Positions 24,141 to 31,682 of a stretch of 64,000 nt of DNA are shown here, piece after piece. The stretch is taken from the NCBI RefSeq assembly GCF_900109885.1, contig NZ_FOBS01000016.1, forward strand, positions 1 through 64,000, given 5' to 3'. This stretch comes from Syntrophus gentianae. GTDB taxonomy: Bacteria; Desulfobacterota; Syntrophia; Syntrophales; Syntrophaceae. Positions within the stretch are counted from its first letter, which is position 1. Each line of letters starts with the position of its first letter. A program made the translations under genes and the position numbers. Below the pieces are notes generated by a model. The model did no database searches. It worked only from the letters and a program-made list of their open reading frames with translations, and was not told the DNA's origin.

Positions 24141-24418
24141 TTTCCGATCCGTTTCATTACACGGTTCCGGGCATCTTCATGCTCAATTGCCTGACCTGCT
24201 TCTATCTGGCCTAAGGATGTCTGTATGTCTTGAAGCATTTCAATCTTTTCTTGCATGGCTTCGTACTCGCCTGCATCTAGAAGAACCGCCACACCTTTTC
24301 CGTGCTGCGTAATGATGAGCGGCCGCTTCGTATCGTGTATCTGTTTGAGAAAGGATGCAATGCCCGTCCTGAACTCCGACATAGGGCGGATATCTTCGTT
24401 GATTCTAAGCCTTTTCAT
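24137..24418 (-). CDS. Phd/YefM-type antitoxin
   Basis: A 93-residue antitoxin. The N-terminal Phd/YefM DNA-binding segment has EFRTGIASFLKQI, followed by TKRPLIITQHGKGVAVLLDAGEYEAM, the hallmark of the family, and a C-terminal toxin-neutralising tail. GAGGTGA lies just ahead of the ATG. A perfect 16-bp palindrome 14 bases upstream is the probable operator for autorepression. Confidence 0.9.
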   Translation of the reverse strand: MKRLRINEDIRPMSEFRTGIASFLKQIHDTKRPLIITQHGKGVAVLLDAGEYEAMQEKIEMLQDIQTSLGQIEAGQAIEHEDARNRVMKRIGK

Positions 24419-24431
24419 ATTTCACCTCACA

Positions 24432-24447
24432 TATATTGTACAATATA
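24432..24447. promoter_or_regulatory. Operator-like palindrome of the toxin-antitoxin operon
   Basis: TATATTGTACAATATA is a perfect 16-bp inverted repeat placed 14-29 bases upstream of the antitoxin start. Phd/YefM antitoxins typically bind a palindrome of this kind overlapping their own promoter. The A/T content also suits a -10 region. Confidence 0.72.
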
Positions 24448-24600
24448 ACGTACTTAATATGTGTAGTCAATAGTGCCATTCGAGGCATCCTTTGATCTCG
24501 GCAGGTAGAGGCAAGCCAGATCCTTCACCAAACCAGTAAAATGGGCCAAGATCAAGAGAGTTAAGATCGAACTGTATCCAGATTACACAACCACTCGGTT

Positions 24601-24649
24601 ATCCAGGCGGTCAATGCCCATGGGACATCGACAAAAGTGGGAGACAAGG
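24601..24649 (+). pseudogene. 49-bp duplicated fragment of the ketosynthase gene
   Basis: The 49 bases match 23381-23429 of the copy 2 ketosynthase with two mismatches. The fragment encodes the catalytic-His region (VNAHGTSTKVGDK) in isolation; homology stops abruptly on both sides. It is too short to be a gene and marks a rearrangement between the two ketosynthase genes. Confidence 0.85.
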
Positions 24650-24692
24650 AAGGGGAAAATAGAGAAAATATCAGGACCGGTCGTATCAACAC

Positions 24693-24724
24693 AAAAGCCC
24701 AAAGACTTGCGTCCCTGGGCTTTT
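24693..24724 (-). terminator. Candidate intrinsic terminator of the CTERM-protein gene
   Basis: AAAAGCCCA (24693-24701) pairs with TGGGCTTTT (24716-24724) around a 14-base loop, 24 bases beyond the stop of the leftward CTERM gene. T-runs occur on both strands, so it could work in either direction. Confidence 0.6.
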
Positions 24725-24747
24725 TAGGAATGAATGAAGAAGATGAA

Positions 24748-25365
24748 TTAACTGAGTTTTGATGTAATCCGCCTGCGCATGCCAACCAACCCCACAAGAC
24801 CGGAACCCAGGAGCCAAAAGGCGGCGGGAATCGGAACGGCTGACGCGGTCAAAGTCGTGCTGAGATATGCAGGACTACCGTTGTAGTCGGTTGTCCAAAT
24901 CCATTGAGCGTTCGAAGCGATATCCGAATGGTAACCCCAAGGGCCAACGCCATTATAGCCATAAGTGCTCGCTGCAGTGGATCCTGTTGTCCAGTCCGGG
25001 GAGGTTGTAACCGTCCAATACGTGCCGTCGGTCACAAGTGTCTGGCTTCCGTTTGCAAAGGCGAATCCGCTATCGCTGAGTGTGAAATCCCCGATAAAAC
25101 TTCCGGGACCGCCCCAATTGATTCCATATACGTGCAGATAAAGAGTATTCCCCGCCGTCAGGTTAACGGTTCCCGAATAGGTTGCCCCCCAATTATTGCC
25201 ATACGCTATCTGATCTCCATTAACTGCAGGGCTGGTGCTTATGTACATATAAAACTCATTATCCGCCGTAGCATGGTAGGTAAGGGTTGTTGCCATGCCG
25301 TTGTGGGTAAAACCAAAAAAGAACATTCCTGCTGTCAGGATGAAAAACATAATGATCTTTTTCAT
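24748..25365 (-). CDS. Secreted VPxxP/PEP-CTERM-type protein
   Basis: A 205-residue exported protein. The signal peptide is MKKIIMFFILTAGMFFFGF, followed by a Thr/Ser/Gly/Tyr/Trp-rich body (TLYLHVYGINWGGPGSF, NGSQTLVTDGTYWTV). The C-terminal sorting signal is VPIPAAFWLLGSGLVGLVGMRRR: a Pro-containing motif, a transmembrane helix and a basic tail, recognised by exosortases. The mature protein would be cleaved and released to the surface or exopolysaccharide matrix. The start at 25365 has AGGAGG seven bases upstream. No exosortase is in this window. The base composition is lower in G+C than the surrounding lipid genes. Confidence 0.85.
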   Translation of the reverse strand: MKKIIMFFILTAGMFFFGFTHNGMATTLTYHATADNEFYMYISTSPAVNGDQIAYGNNWGATYSGTVNLTAGNTLYLHVYGINWGGPGSFIGDFTLSDSGFAFANGSQTLVTDGTYWTVTTSPDWTTGSTAASTYGYNGVGPWGYHSDIASNAQWIWTTDYNGSPAYLSTTLTASAVPIPAAFWLLGSGLVGLVGMRRRITSKLS

Positions 25366-25816
25366 AGGCATCCTCCTTCATTCATTTAAATTTTCACTTT
25401 ATTTATATTAATTTAATTCTTTTATTGTTTCAATACAGAGATACCCTGAAATTTATCTAAGTGTTATGCCTAAGAGAAATCGAATCCATGACGTGCTCAT
25501 AAGGATGAGTAAGCGCACTTGCAGGAGGCTGCTCCCTTTACATAAATCCACCCAAAAAGGTGCGAGTTCTGTCGGGAAAAACGAAGCGGTGAGGGAACGG
25601 GGCAGACCATCAAAAAAGATTGCTTTAGCCGTATGAACCGGAAGGATTCTAATTCCAATTTCCTCTCAAAGATGATAGCAAGGCTGGAAAACGAAAGCAA
25701 TCATGGCCACCTGTAGCTGAGGCGATGACGCCGCCAATGGAAAAGGACCCTTTGTTGGGGGTTTTTTTTCGGAAGGCCGGTTCTGCCATTGGTCTAAGTC
25801 AGGAAGTTTCAGGAAT
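25366..25816. other. Intergenic stretch, no gene recognised
   Basis: About 450 bp between the CTERM gene and ketosynthase copy 3. The first 130 bases are strongly AT-rich and probably carry the CTERM promoter. An open frame on the minus strand at 25497-25700 has no family resemblance or Shine-Dalgarno. No repeats or RNA genes seen. Confidence 0.5.
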
Positions 25817-27085
25817 ATGAAAGTTCCGAAAAATCGAAGAGTCTATGTGATCGGTTATGGCGCGGCGACGCCGTTGGGGGCGACGTTTGTGAAGAGCTGG
25901 GAGCGGGCGGTCCGGGGCGAGGCCGGCTTCCGGAAAGTGACCCGCTGCGAGGTCCGGACCCTTTCCGACGTCGTGGGGGAAATTCCCGACTGGGATCCCC
26001 GCGCCCTGGATTTTGTCGATGAAAAGGAGCTTTATAACTGGAACGCCGCCTTTGTGATCCTGACGATGGCCGTCTGCCAGGAAGCCCTCCGCCATGCCGG
26101 ACTGCCCATGGATTCAGGAACGGCGCCGCGGACAGCCTGTCTGGTCGGATCCGCCCTCAACGGCCTTGATGCCTTCCGGATAGCCGTAAACCGGCTGGAG
26201 CAGAAGGGGCCCCGCCATGTCAGTCCCTACCTGCTTCCCAATCTGTGCGCCAATGTTCCGGCGGGGAAGGCCGGCATCCTGTTGGGGTTTACAGGGCCCA
26301 TTTTTTCCCCTCAGGGGGCCTGTGCCTCGGGAAATCACGCCATCGGCCTGGCCGCCCGGATGATCCGTGACGGGGACTGCGATTTTGCCCTGGCGGGAGG
26401 CGTGGAAATGCCCCTTCTTCCCGAAATCATCCTCGGGTTTGCCAACATGACGGCCACGGTCAAGGTGAGCAGCCGGGATCGGGCCTGGCAGAATCCCGCC
26501 CTGGCCTCCCGGCCTTTCAGCATCGACCGGAAAGGGTTTGTCCTGTCGGAAGGGGCCGGGGTGGTGGTTCTTGCCGCGGAGGAAAAACTGGCGACTTATG
26601 GCCTTCGTCCGCGGGCGGAAGTCCTGGGGGTGGGCTGGGCGTCCGATGCCTGGCATTTTACGGAACCCAACCCGGAAACGATTGTCCGGACGATCCGCGA
26701 GGCCATCGAGGATGCGGGCCTCGGGGTGGCGGACATCCAGTATGTCAATGCCCATGGCACTTCGACGCCCAAAGGGGACCGGGTCGAAGTGGAATGCCTG
26801 AAGGAGGTCTTTGGAACGCGGTTGAAAGACATTCCCATCTCCGCCAACAAGTCCCAGATCGGCCATACCCTCGGTGCGGCGGCCGCCATCGATGCCGCCC
26901 TGACGATTGAAGGGATGCAGAGGGGGATTCTTCTGCCGACGATCAATTACCTTCCCGATCCCGAGTTGGAAGCCTATGATTTTGTTCCTCACGAAGCGCG
27001 CCGCCAGCAGGTGGAGCTTGCCCTGTCCAATGCGTTCGGCTTCGGGGGGACAAACTGCTGCCTCATTTTTCGCGGAGTGAGCTGA
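25817..27085 (+). CDS. Beta-ketoacyl-ACP synthase (FabF type), copy 3
   Basis: A 422-residue ketosynthase: SPQGACASGNHAIGL with active Cys169, VNAHGTSTPKGDRVE, ANKSQIGHTLGAAAA and SNAFGFGGTNC. The Cys context (GACASGNHA) differs from standard FabF (TACA-G-hA), hinting at a special substrate. It opens the right part of the lipid cluster, and its TGA is one base from the thioesterase ATG. With the fused enzyme and copy 2, the cluster has three catalytic ketosynthases. Confidence 0.9.
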   Translation: MKVPKNRRVYVIGYGAATPLGATFVKSWERAVRGEAGFRKVTRCEVRTLSDVVGEIPDWDPRALDFVDEKELYNWNAAFVILTMAVCQEALRHAGLPMDSGTAPRTACLVGSALNGLDAFRIAVNRLEQKGPRHVSPYLLPNLCANVPAGKAGILLGFTGPIFSPQGACASGNHAIGLAARMIRDGDCDFALAGGVEMPLLPEIILGFANMTATVKVSSRDRAWQNPALASRPFSIDRKGFVLSEGAGVVVLAAEEKLATYGLRPRAEVLGVGWASDAWHFTEPNPETIVRTIREAIEDAGLGVADIQYVNAHGTSTPKGDRVEVECLKEVFGTRLKDIPISANKSQIGHTLGAAAAIDAALTIEGMQRGILLPTINYLPDPELEAYDFVPHEARRQQVELALSNAFGFGGTNCCLIFRGVS

Positions 27086-27086
27086 A

Positions 27087-27581
27087 ATGCGTCCTTCACC
27101 TTTTCATGGGGAACCTTTCCAGGGAAAGCATCCCGACGGCACGGCGATCTATGTCCGCGATGTCTCCACGGGGCTGGTCTGGCACCGTTGTTCCTATCGG
27201 ACCCTCTATGCCGATACCGACCGTTCCCAGGTGGTTTACCACGCCAATTATCTCCGCTATTTTGAATTCGGCAGGGGGTCCCTGATGCGGGACGCAGCCT
27301 ATCCGTACCGGGAAATCGAGGCGGGCGGCCATGTCTACCCCGTTATTGAAATGGGGGCTGTGTTTTATTCTCCCCTTTTCTACGATGACACCATGTGGAT
27401 CCACACCCGGCCTGCCGCCCTGGAGCGGGTCAAACTTCAGTTTGATTACCTCATCACCCGCAGCGAAACGGAAGAGGTCATCTGTACGGGGTTCACCCGC
27501 CACTGCGCCCTGAACGGTTGCGGGATTCCCGTGAAGATTGATTCCAAAACCGTCCAGCTCTGGAATTCCTTTCCCAGATAG
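27087..27581 (+). CDS. Acyl-CoA/ACP thioesterase, hotdog fold (YbgC/FadM type)
   Basis: A 164-residue hotdog protein. The 4HBT signature is YRTLYADTDRSQVVYHANYLRYFE, where Asp in YADTD is the usual catalytic residue, followed by FGRGSLMRDA and VIEMGAVFYSPLFYDD. It would hydrolyse an acyl thioester and so release the chain made by the cluster, or act as an editing enzyme. An N-terminal extension of about 30 residues precedes the domain. The genes on both sides are within five bases, so one operon is very likely. Confidence 0.85.
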   Translation: MRPSPFHGEPFQGKHPDGTAIYVRDVSTGLVWHRCSYRTLYADTDRSQVVYHANYLRYFEFGRGSLMRDAAYPYREIEAGGHVYPVIEMGAVFYSPLFYDDTMWIHTRPAALERVKLQFDYLITRSETEEVICTGFTRHCALNGCGIPVKIDSKTVQLWNSFPR

Positions 27582-27585
27582 TGTC

Positions 27586-28443
27586 ATGGTGTCTTTTCCC
27601 CTGGAAATTCCCCTCTTTCCTTCCATGCGGGACCATGCCTTTGATGGCAAGGTCATGTTTTCCGCCGCTGAGCTGCTCTCCCTGACCGCGGTGCAGGTTG
27701 CTTTAAATTTTCCCGCTCTGAAGAACATCGAGCAGGTCGAAGCCCTTTTCTCCCGCTTTCTGCTCCTGCCGCCGGAAGAACGCAAGGCCCTACCCGTTCT
27801 AATGGAGGTGGAGATGCAGACCGAGGGAGGAATTACGGCCAGATTGCTGTCCAGATTCCAGTCCCGGAGCGGGGCCATTTCCCGTCTGCGGGAACATTTC
27901 CGGGTGCGGTTTCAAAAAGGAAACCCGACGGATCTTTCACCTCCTGCCTTTGACCAGGCGTCGGAGTTGGCGGGCGAAATTCTCGACATTCCCGCGGAGA
28001 GAATTTACGAAGAGCTGATCCCCTTCGGGCCGTCCTACCGGAATATCCGGGGGCCTCTCCGGCTGAATTCTCAGGGGGCGGTGGCCCTGCTGGCAGTCGA
28101 TAATCATTCCTTTCCCGATCCTTATCCCGATTGGTTTCCTGGAGTTCCGCTGATAGCCGATGCCGCCTTTCAGGCCGCCTGCATCTGGGGGCAGCGTTAC
28201 GCGGGCCGAGTGGTTTTCCCCGTCGGCTTCCGCCGGCGTTGTTTCCGGAAGGATCTCCAGTCGGAGGGGTCTTATCTCTGCAGGGTGTATCCCGTGGATA
28301 CGACGGGGGACATGCTGGTCTTCGATCTCTGGATCTACGAACGAGGCGGAATTCTCTGTGAGGCCATTTTAGGCCTGCAGATGAAGGACGTGACTGCCGG
28401 GCGGATCAAGCCGCCCCTCTGGGTGCAGGACGGGGCATCATGA
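27586..28443 (+). CDS. Polyketide-synthase-type double-hotdog dehydratase
   Basis: A 285-residue protein resembling the dehydratase domain of modular polyketide synthases. The N-terminal hotdog has RDHAFDGKVMFSAAELLSL, whose His matches the catalytic His of the H-F-G motif; the C-terminal hotdog has PLIADAAFQAACIWGQR, with the Asp at the catalytic position, and YEELIPFGPSYRNI. It would remove water from a 3-hydroxyacyl-ACP, giving the cluster a second dehydratase besides the small hotdog protein. The start at 27586 lies just past the thioesterase stop; the longer frame from 27538 overlaps it. It overlaps the acyltransferase gene by four bases. Confidence 0.83.
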   Translation: MVSFPLEIPLFPSMRDHAFDGKVMFSAAELLSLTAVQVALNFPALKNIEQVEALFSRFLLLPPEERKALPVLMEVEMQTEGGITARLLSRFQSRSGAISRLREHFRVRFQKGNPTDLSPPAFDQASELAGEILDIPAERIYEELIPFGPSYRNIRGPLRLNSQGAVALLAVDNHSFPDPYPDWFPGVPLIADAAFQAACIWGQRYAGRVVFPVGFRRRCFRKDLQSEGSYLCRVYPVDTTGDMLVFDLWIYERGGILCEAILGLQMKDVTAGRIKPPLWVQDGAS

Positions 28444-29012
28444 CGGCATTTCCGGGAAGTCTGTTGCTGGCCTACCTGATCGGGTCGATCAACTTCGCCA
28501 TTCTGTTGATGAAGTGGGCCGGAAAAGGAGATCCCCGCAAGGCTTTCAGCGGCAATGCCGGCGTTATCAATGTTTTCCGTTCTACCGGATGGCGCTGGGC
28601 GGGGTTGATTCTTCTTCTGGATATGGGGAGGGCGATGCTGGTTGCCTGGATCGGCCTTTCCCTTCTACCTTTGCCGATGGTTTCCTGGAGCGGATTCGCA
28701 CTTGTTCTGGGTAACTGTTTTCCCTGCTTTCATGGCTTCCGGGGGGGTAAAGGGGTCGCCGCCTATCTCGGTTTTTCCATCCTTCTGTCCCCATGGGCCG
28801 CGTTTCTTGCGGCCCTGCTGTGGGTGGCCGTTTTTCGAGGCGTGCGGATCCCCTTCGTTGCCTCCTTTGGTATGGTCTCCATCCTCGCCGCGGGCATCCT
28901 GGTTCGCTGTGGCTGGTCGGCATGGTCCCTCGCTGCCACGCTGGCGACGATCGCCCTGATTGTGCTTCGTCACAGAGCAAATATTTCTGCCTCGATCGCA
29001 AAGTCCAGATAA
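28440..29012 (+). CDS. Divergent PlsY-like glycerol-3-phosphate acyltransferase
   Basis: A 190-residue membrane protein with about five helices and the PlsY layout: LLAYLIGSINFAI, DPRKAFSGNAGVINVFRSTG and FPCFHGFRGGKGVAAYLGF. Several signature residues differ from canonical PlsY: GSGN-G-TN is FSGN-G-IN, the GH before FP is GN, and the C-terminal HR-NI is followed by SASIAKSR without the usual G-E. PlsY moves an acyl group from acyl-phosphate to glycerol-3-phosphate. The changes suggest altered donor or acceptor use, probably the unusual acyl product of this cluster. It is the last gene of the operon. Confidence 0.83.
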   Translation: MTAFPGSLLLAYLIGSINFAILLMKWAGKGDPRKAFSGNAGVINVFRSTGWRWAGLILLLDMGRAMLVAWIGLSLLPLPMVSWSGFALVLGNCFPCFHGFRGGKGVAAYLGFSILLSPWAAFLAALLWVAVFRGVRIPFVASFGMVSILAAGILVRCGWSAWSLAATLATIALIVLRHRANISASIAKSR

Positions 29013-29100
29013 ATCATAGCTTGCATTTCCTATCGAAATCATGGCAAATACGAAGCAGGCGAATCAGAATAAAATGACCTGAATAGAGGGGGATAGACAT

Positions 29101-29931
29101 ATGTGGGAGTACACGGACAAGGTTAAAGAGCATTTTTTAGAACCCCACAACGTGGGAGAAGTGGAAAATCCCGACGGGGTAGCGGAAGTCGGCTCCATTG
29201 CCTGTGGCGACGCACTCCGCCTTACGTTCAAATTGGATGAGAACAAGCGCATCAAGGAAGCGAAATTCAAGACCTTCGGCTGCGCCAGCGCCATTGCATC
29301 CGCGTCGGCCCTGACGGAGTTGGTCAAGGGGCTTACCGTCGAAGAGGCGGAAAAGATCACCAATCAGGATATTGCCGCTTATCTGGGGGGGCTTCCTGAG
29401 GAAAAGATGCATTGCTCCGTCCTCGGTCAGCAGGCCCTGGAAAAGGCGATCTCTTATTACCGGGGAGGACCGTCGGCGTCGGAGGCAAAAGAAGGAGAGA
29501 TCATCTGTGAATGTTTCGGCGTGACGGATCGGGAAATCGAAAAGGCCATCAAGGAAAATAACCTGTCGACCGTGGAAGACGTGACCAACTATACCAAGGC
29601 GGGAGGCGGCTGTGGTAATTGCCACGACAGGATTCAGGAGATCATCGACCGGGTCCGGGCCGAGGTCCGGGAGCCTGTGCGGCCGAAAATGACGAACATT
29701 CAGAAGATCCGCATGATCGAGGAAGTCCTGGATAAGGAAATCCGGCCCTCTCTGAAGACGGATGGCGGGGACGTGGAACTCATCGATGTGGTCGGAAATC
29801 GGGTTTTGGTGGCGACCCGGGGGGCCTGCGCCGTCTGCCGGGCATCGCAACAGACGTTGAAGGGGTTTGTAGAGTTCAAACTTCGGGAACTGGTCTCGCC
29901 GGATCTCATTGTGGAGGAGGTGAAGGCATGA
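29101..29931 (+). CDS. nifU: NifU iron-sulfur cluster scaffold, three-domain
   Basis: A 276-residue scaffold with the full NifU layout. Residues 1-125 are an IscU-like domain with Cys in SIACGDAL, FGCASAI and MHCSVLG. The central [2Fe-2S] Bfd-like domain has CECFGVTD and GGGCGNCHD. The C-terminal Nfu domain has KTDGGDVELIDV and GACAVCRAS. It assembles clusters with sulfur from NifS. GAGGGGGA precedes the ATG. It overlaps nifS by four bases. No nitrogenase genes are in the window; in anaerobes NifU/NifS often serve general Fe-S assembly, which suits the many radical SAM and hydrogenase proteins nearby. Confidence 0.92.
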   Translation: MWEYTDKVKEHFLEPHNVGEVENPDGVAEVGSIACGDALRLTFKLDENKRIKEAKFKTFGCASAIASASALTELVKGLTVEEAEKITNQDIAAYLGGLPEEKMHCSVLGQQALEKAISYYRGGPSASEAKEGEIICECFGVTDREIEKAIKENNLSTVEDVTNYTKAGGGCGNCHDRIQEIIDRVRAEVREPVRPKMTNIQKIRMIEEVLDKEIRPSLKTDGGDVELIDVVGNRVLVATRGACAVCRASQQTLKGFVEFKLRELVSPDLIVEEVKA

Positions 29932-31112
29932 CAGCGATCTATCTGGACAACAATGCGACCACCCAGGTGGCGGCGGAAGTGCTGGCGGCCATGCTTCCCT
30001 ACTTCGGTAATTTTTACGGCAATCCCTCCAGCATGCATACCTTCGGCGGCCAGGTCGGCATCAAGGTCCGGGAAGCCCGGGAACAGGTTGCCGCCCTCCT
30101 TGGGGCGTCGCCCGATGAAATCATCTTCACCAGTTGCGGGACGGAAAGCGACAACACGGCCATTCGCTCGGCGCTTGCCACCCATCCGGATCGAAGGCAC
30201 ATTGTGACCAGCCGGGTGGAGCATCCGGCCATCCGTTCCCTCGGCGCGCATCTGGCCAAGGAAGGCTATCGGGTCACGGAAGTGCCCGTGGACAGTGAAG
30301 GCCGTCTCAATATGGAGATCTATGAAAAAAGCCTGACCCCCGATACGGCCGTTGCCAGCCTGATGTGGGCAAACAATGAGACAGGTGTCATCTTTCCCGT
30401 GGAGCAGGCAGCCCAGATGGCCCATGACCGCGGTATCCTCTTTCACACCGACGCCGTGCAGGCCGTCGGGAAGATCCCGATCAATCTGCAGAAAAGCGCC
30501 ATCGATATGCTGTCCCTTTCCGGGCACAAACTCCATGCCCCCAAGGGGATCGGCGTCTTTTATCTGCGGCATGGCACAAGATTCTCTCCTTTCATGATCG
30601 GTGGTCACCAGGAACGGGAACGACGGGGGGGGACGGAGAACGTGCCGAGCATCATCGGACTGGGAAAGGCCTGTGAACTGGCCGCCCGGAACATGGAAGA
30701 GGAAAACACCAGGGTAAGACAGTTGCGGGATAAACTGGAGAATGAATTGCTGGCCAGGATCCCCAACTCCCGGGTCAACGGGGACCGGGTGGATCGTCTT
30801 CCCAACACCACGAACATCAGCTTTGAATTCGTGGAAGGGGAGGGCATCCTGCTCATGCTGGATCGCTACGGTATCTGTGCCTCATCCGGATCGGCCTGCA
30901 CCTCGGGTTCCCTTCAGCCTTCCCATGTCCTGCGGGCCATGGGGATCCCCTTTACGATGGCCCATGGATCGATCCGCTTCAGTCTGAGCATCGAGAATAA
31001 AGAAGAGGAAATCGATCTGGTCATCGAGAACCTGCCGCAGATTATCGGGCGGTTGCGGGAGATGTCGCCCTATTGGGAGGCGGGAAAACAGGCCTGCGCT
31101 ACGCCTTCTTGA
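29928..31112 (+). CDS. nifS: Cysteine desulfurase NifS
   Basis: A 394-residue PLP enzyme. The N-terminal YLDNNATTQVAAEVL, the ESDNTAIRSAL region, the PLP-Lys motif SLSGHKLHAPKGIGVFY and the active loop SSGSACTSGSLQPSHVL, where Cys takes the persulfide, mark NifS/IscS. It supplies sulfur to NifU. The gene starts inside nifU (ATGA) and is followed by a strong terminator. Confidence 0.94.
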   Translation: MTAIYLDNNATTQVAAEVLAAMLPYFGNFYGNPSSMHTFGGQVGIKVREAREQVAALLGASPDEIIFTSCGTESDNTAIRSALATHPDRRHIVTSRVEHPAIRSLGAHLAKEGYRVTEVPVDSEGRLNMEIYEKSLTPDTAVASLMWANNETGVIFPVEQAAQMAHDRGILFHTDAVQAVGKIPINLQKSAIDMLSLSGHKLHAPKGIGVFYLRHGTRFSPFMIGGHQERERRGGTENVPSIIGLGKACELAARNMEEENTRVRQLRDKLENELLARIPNSRVNGDRVDRLPNTTNISFEFVEGEGILLMLDRYGICASSGSACTSGSLQPSHVLRAMGIPFTMAHGSIRFSLSIENKEEEIDLVIENLPQIIGRLREMSPYWEAGKQACATPS

Positions 31113-31163
31113 CCTCTTTCCTGAGGGGGTGAACGTTCGGTTCTTGAAAGAGACAAGCCCTGC

Positions 31164-31201
31164 AAAAAAGGACCTGACCGGATCCGGTCAGGTCCTTTTT
31201 T
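31164..31201. terminator. Intrinsic terminator after nifS
   Basis: AAAAAAGGACCTGACCG (31164-31180), loop GATC, then the exact complement ending in TTTTTT (31185-31201). The 17-bp stem has A/T runs on both sides, so it ends nifUS transcription and can serve the leftward small gene too. Confidence 0.93.
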
Positions 31202-31213
31202 AATCTTTGATCC

Positions 31214-31375
31214 TTATCCTTTCCGGATAATCAATCGACAATATCCTTCCTTCAAAATGTTCTCATTTACCTTGCTTCCATTGAGCTTCTGGCGGTTCCG
31301 CCGCAGCCACACGAGTTCCGGTGCAATCAGGCCAAGAACACCCGGATGCTTCGTAAGACGCTTCAAAAAGTTCAT
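31214..31375 (-). CDS. Small hypothetical protein, 53 residues
   Basis: A 53-residue basic protein, MNFLKRLTKHPGVLGLIAPE then LVWLRRNRQKLNGSKVNE and a hydrophobic-basic tail. I do not recognise a family. The ATG at 31375 has a strong GGAAGGAG eight bases upstream, and the frame ends just before the shared terminator at 31164-31201, both in favour of a real gene. It may associate with the membrane through its amphipathic N-terminus. Confidence 0.55.
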   Translation of the reverse strand: MNFLKRLTKHPGVLGLIAPELVWLRRNRQKLNGSKVNENILKEGYCRLIIRKG

Positions 31376-31682
31376 TGCCCATACTCCTTCCTGTGTCAAT
31401 GGTTAAATGACTTTTGCAGAATAGTGCATCACAAATTTGCATTGCGGGATTCGATCTTACTTGGATAAAGACTACAGGATGATCAGGCGTCGTGCAATCA
31501 GGGCTAGAATGATTTATTGCCGTTAAAAGTCTTACAACGAGAGGAAAAAATCCGTAGATCTGGATAAGGAGATGACTGAGGGTAAGTCTATCTTTTCCGT
31601 AGGGTGATGAAAAGGAAGAGCTTTTTCTTGAAGAAAAAGGAGGTGCAGGGCTGATCGTTGTAATGGCGAAGGCTGATGAGTC
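31376..31682. other. Intergenic stretch with an AT-rich hairpin
   Basis: About 307 bp without a recognisable gene. CTTTTTCTT (31621-31629) and AAGAAAAAG (31631-31639) form a 9-bp stem about 45 bases beyond the leftward LysM-RlpA stop; with its T/A runs it might be a weak terminator. Confidence 0.45.

Noticed and set aside
25497-25700. 67-residue minus-strand frame between the CTERM gene and ketosynthase 3
   Set aside because: No Shine-Dalgarno, no recognisable family and amino-acid use unlike neighbouring genes.
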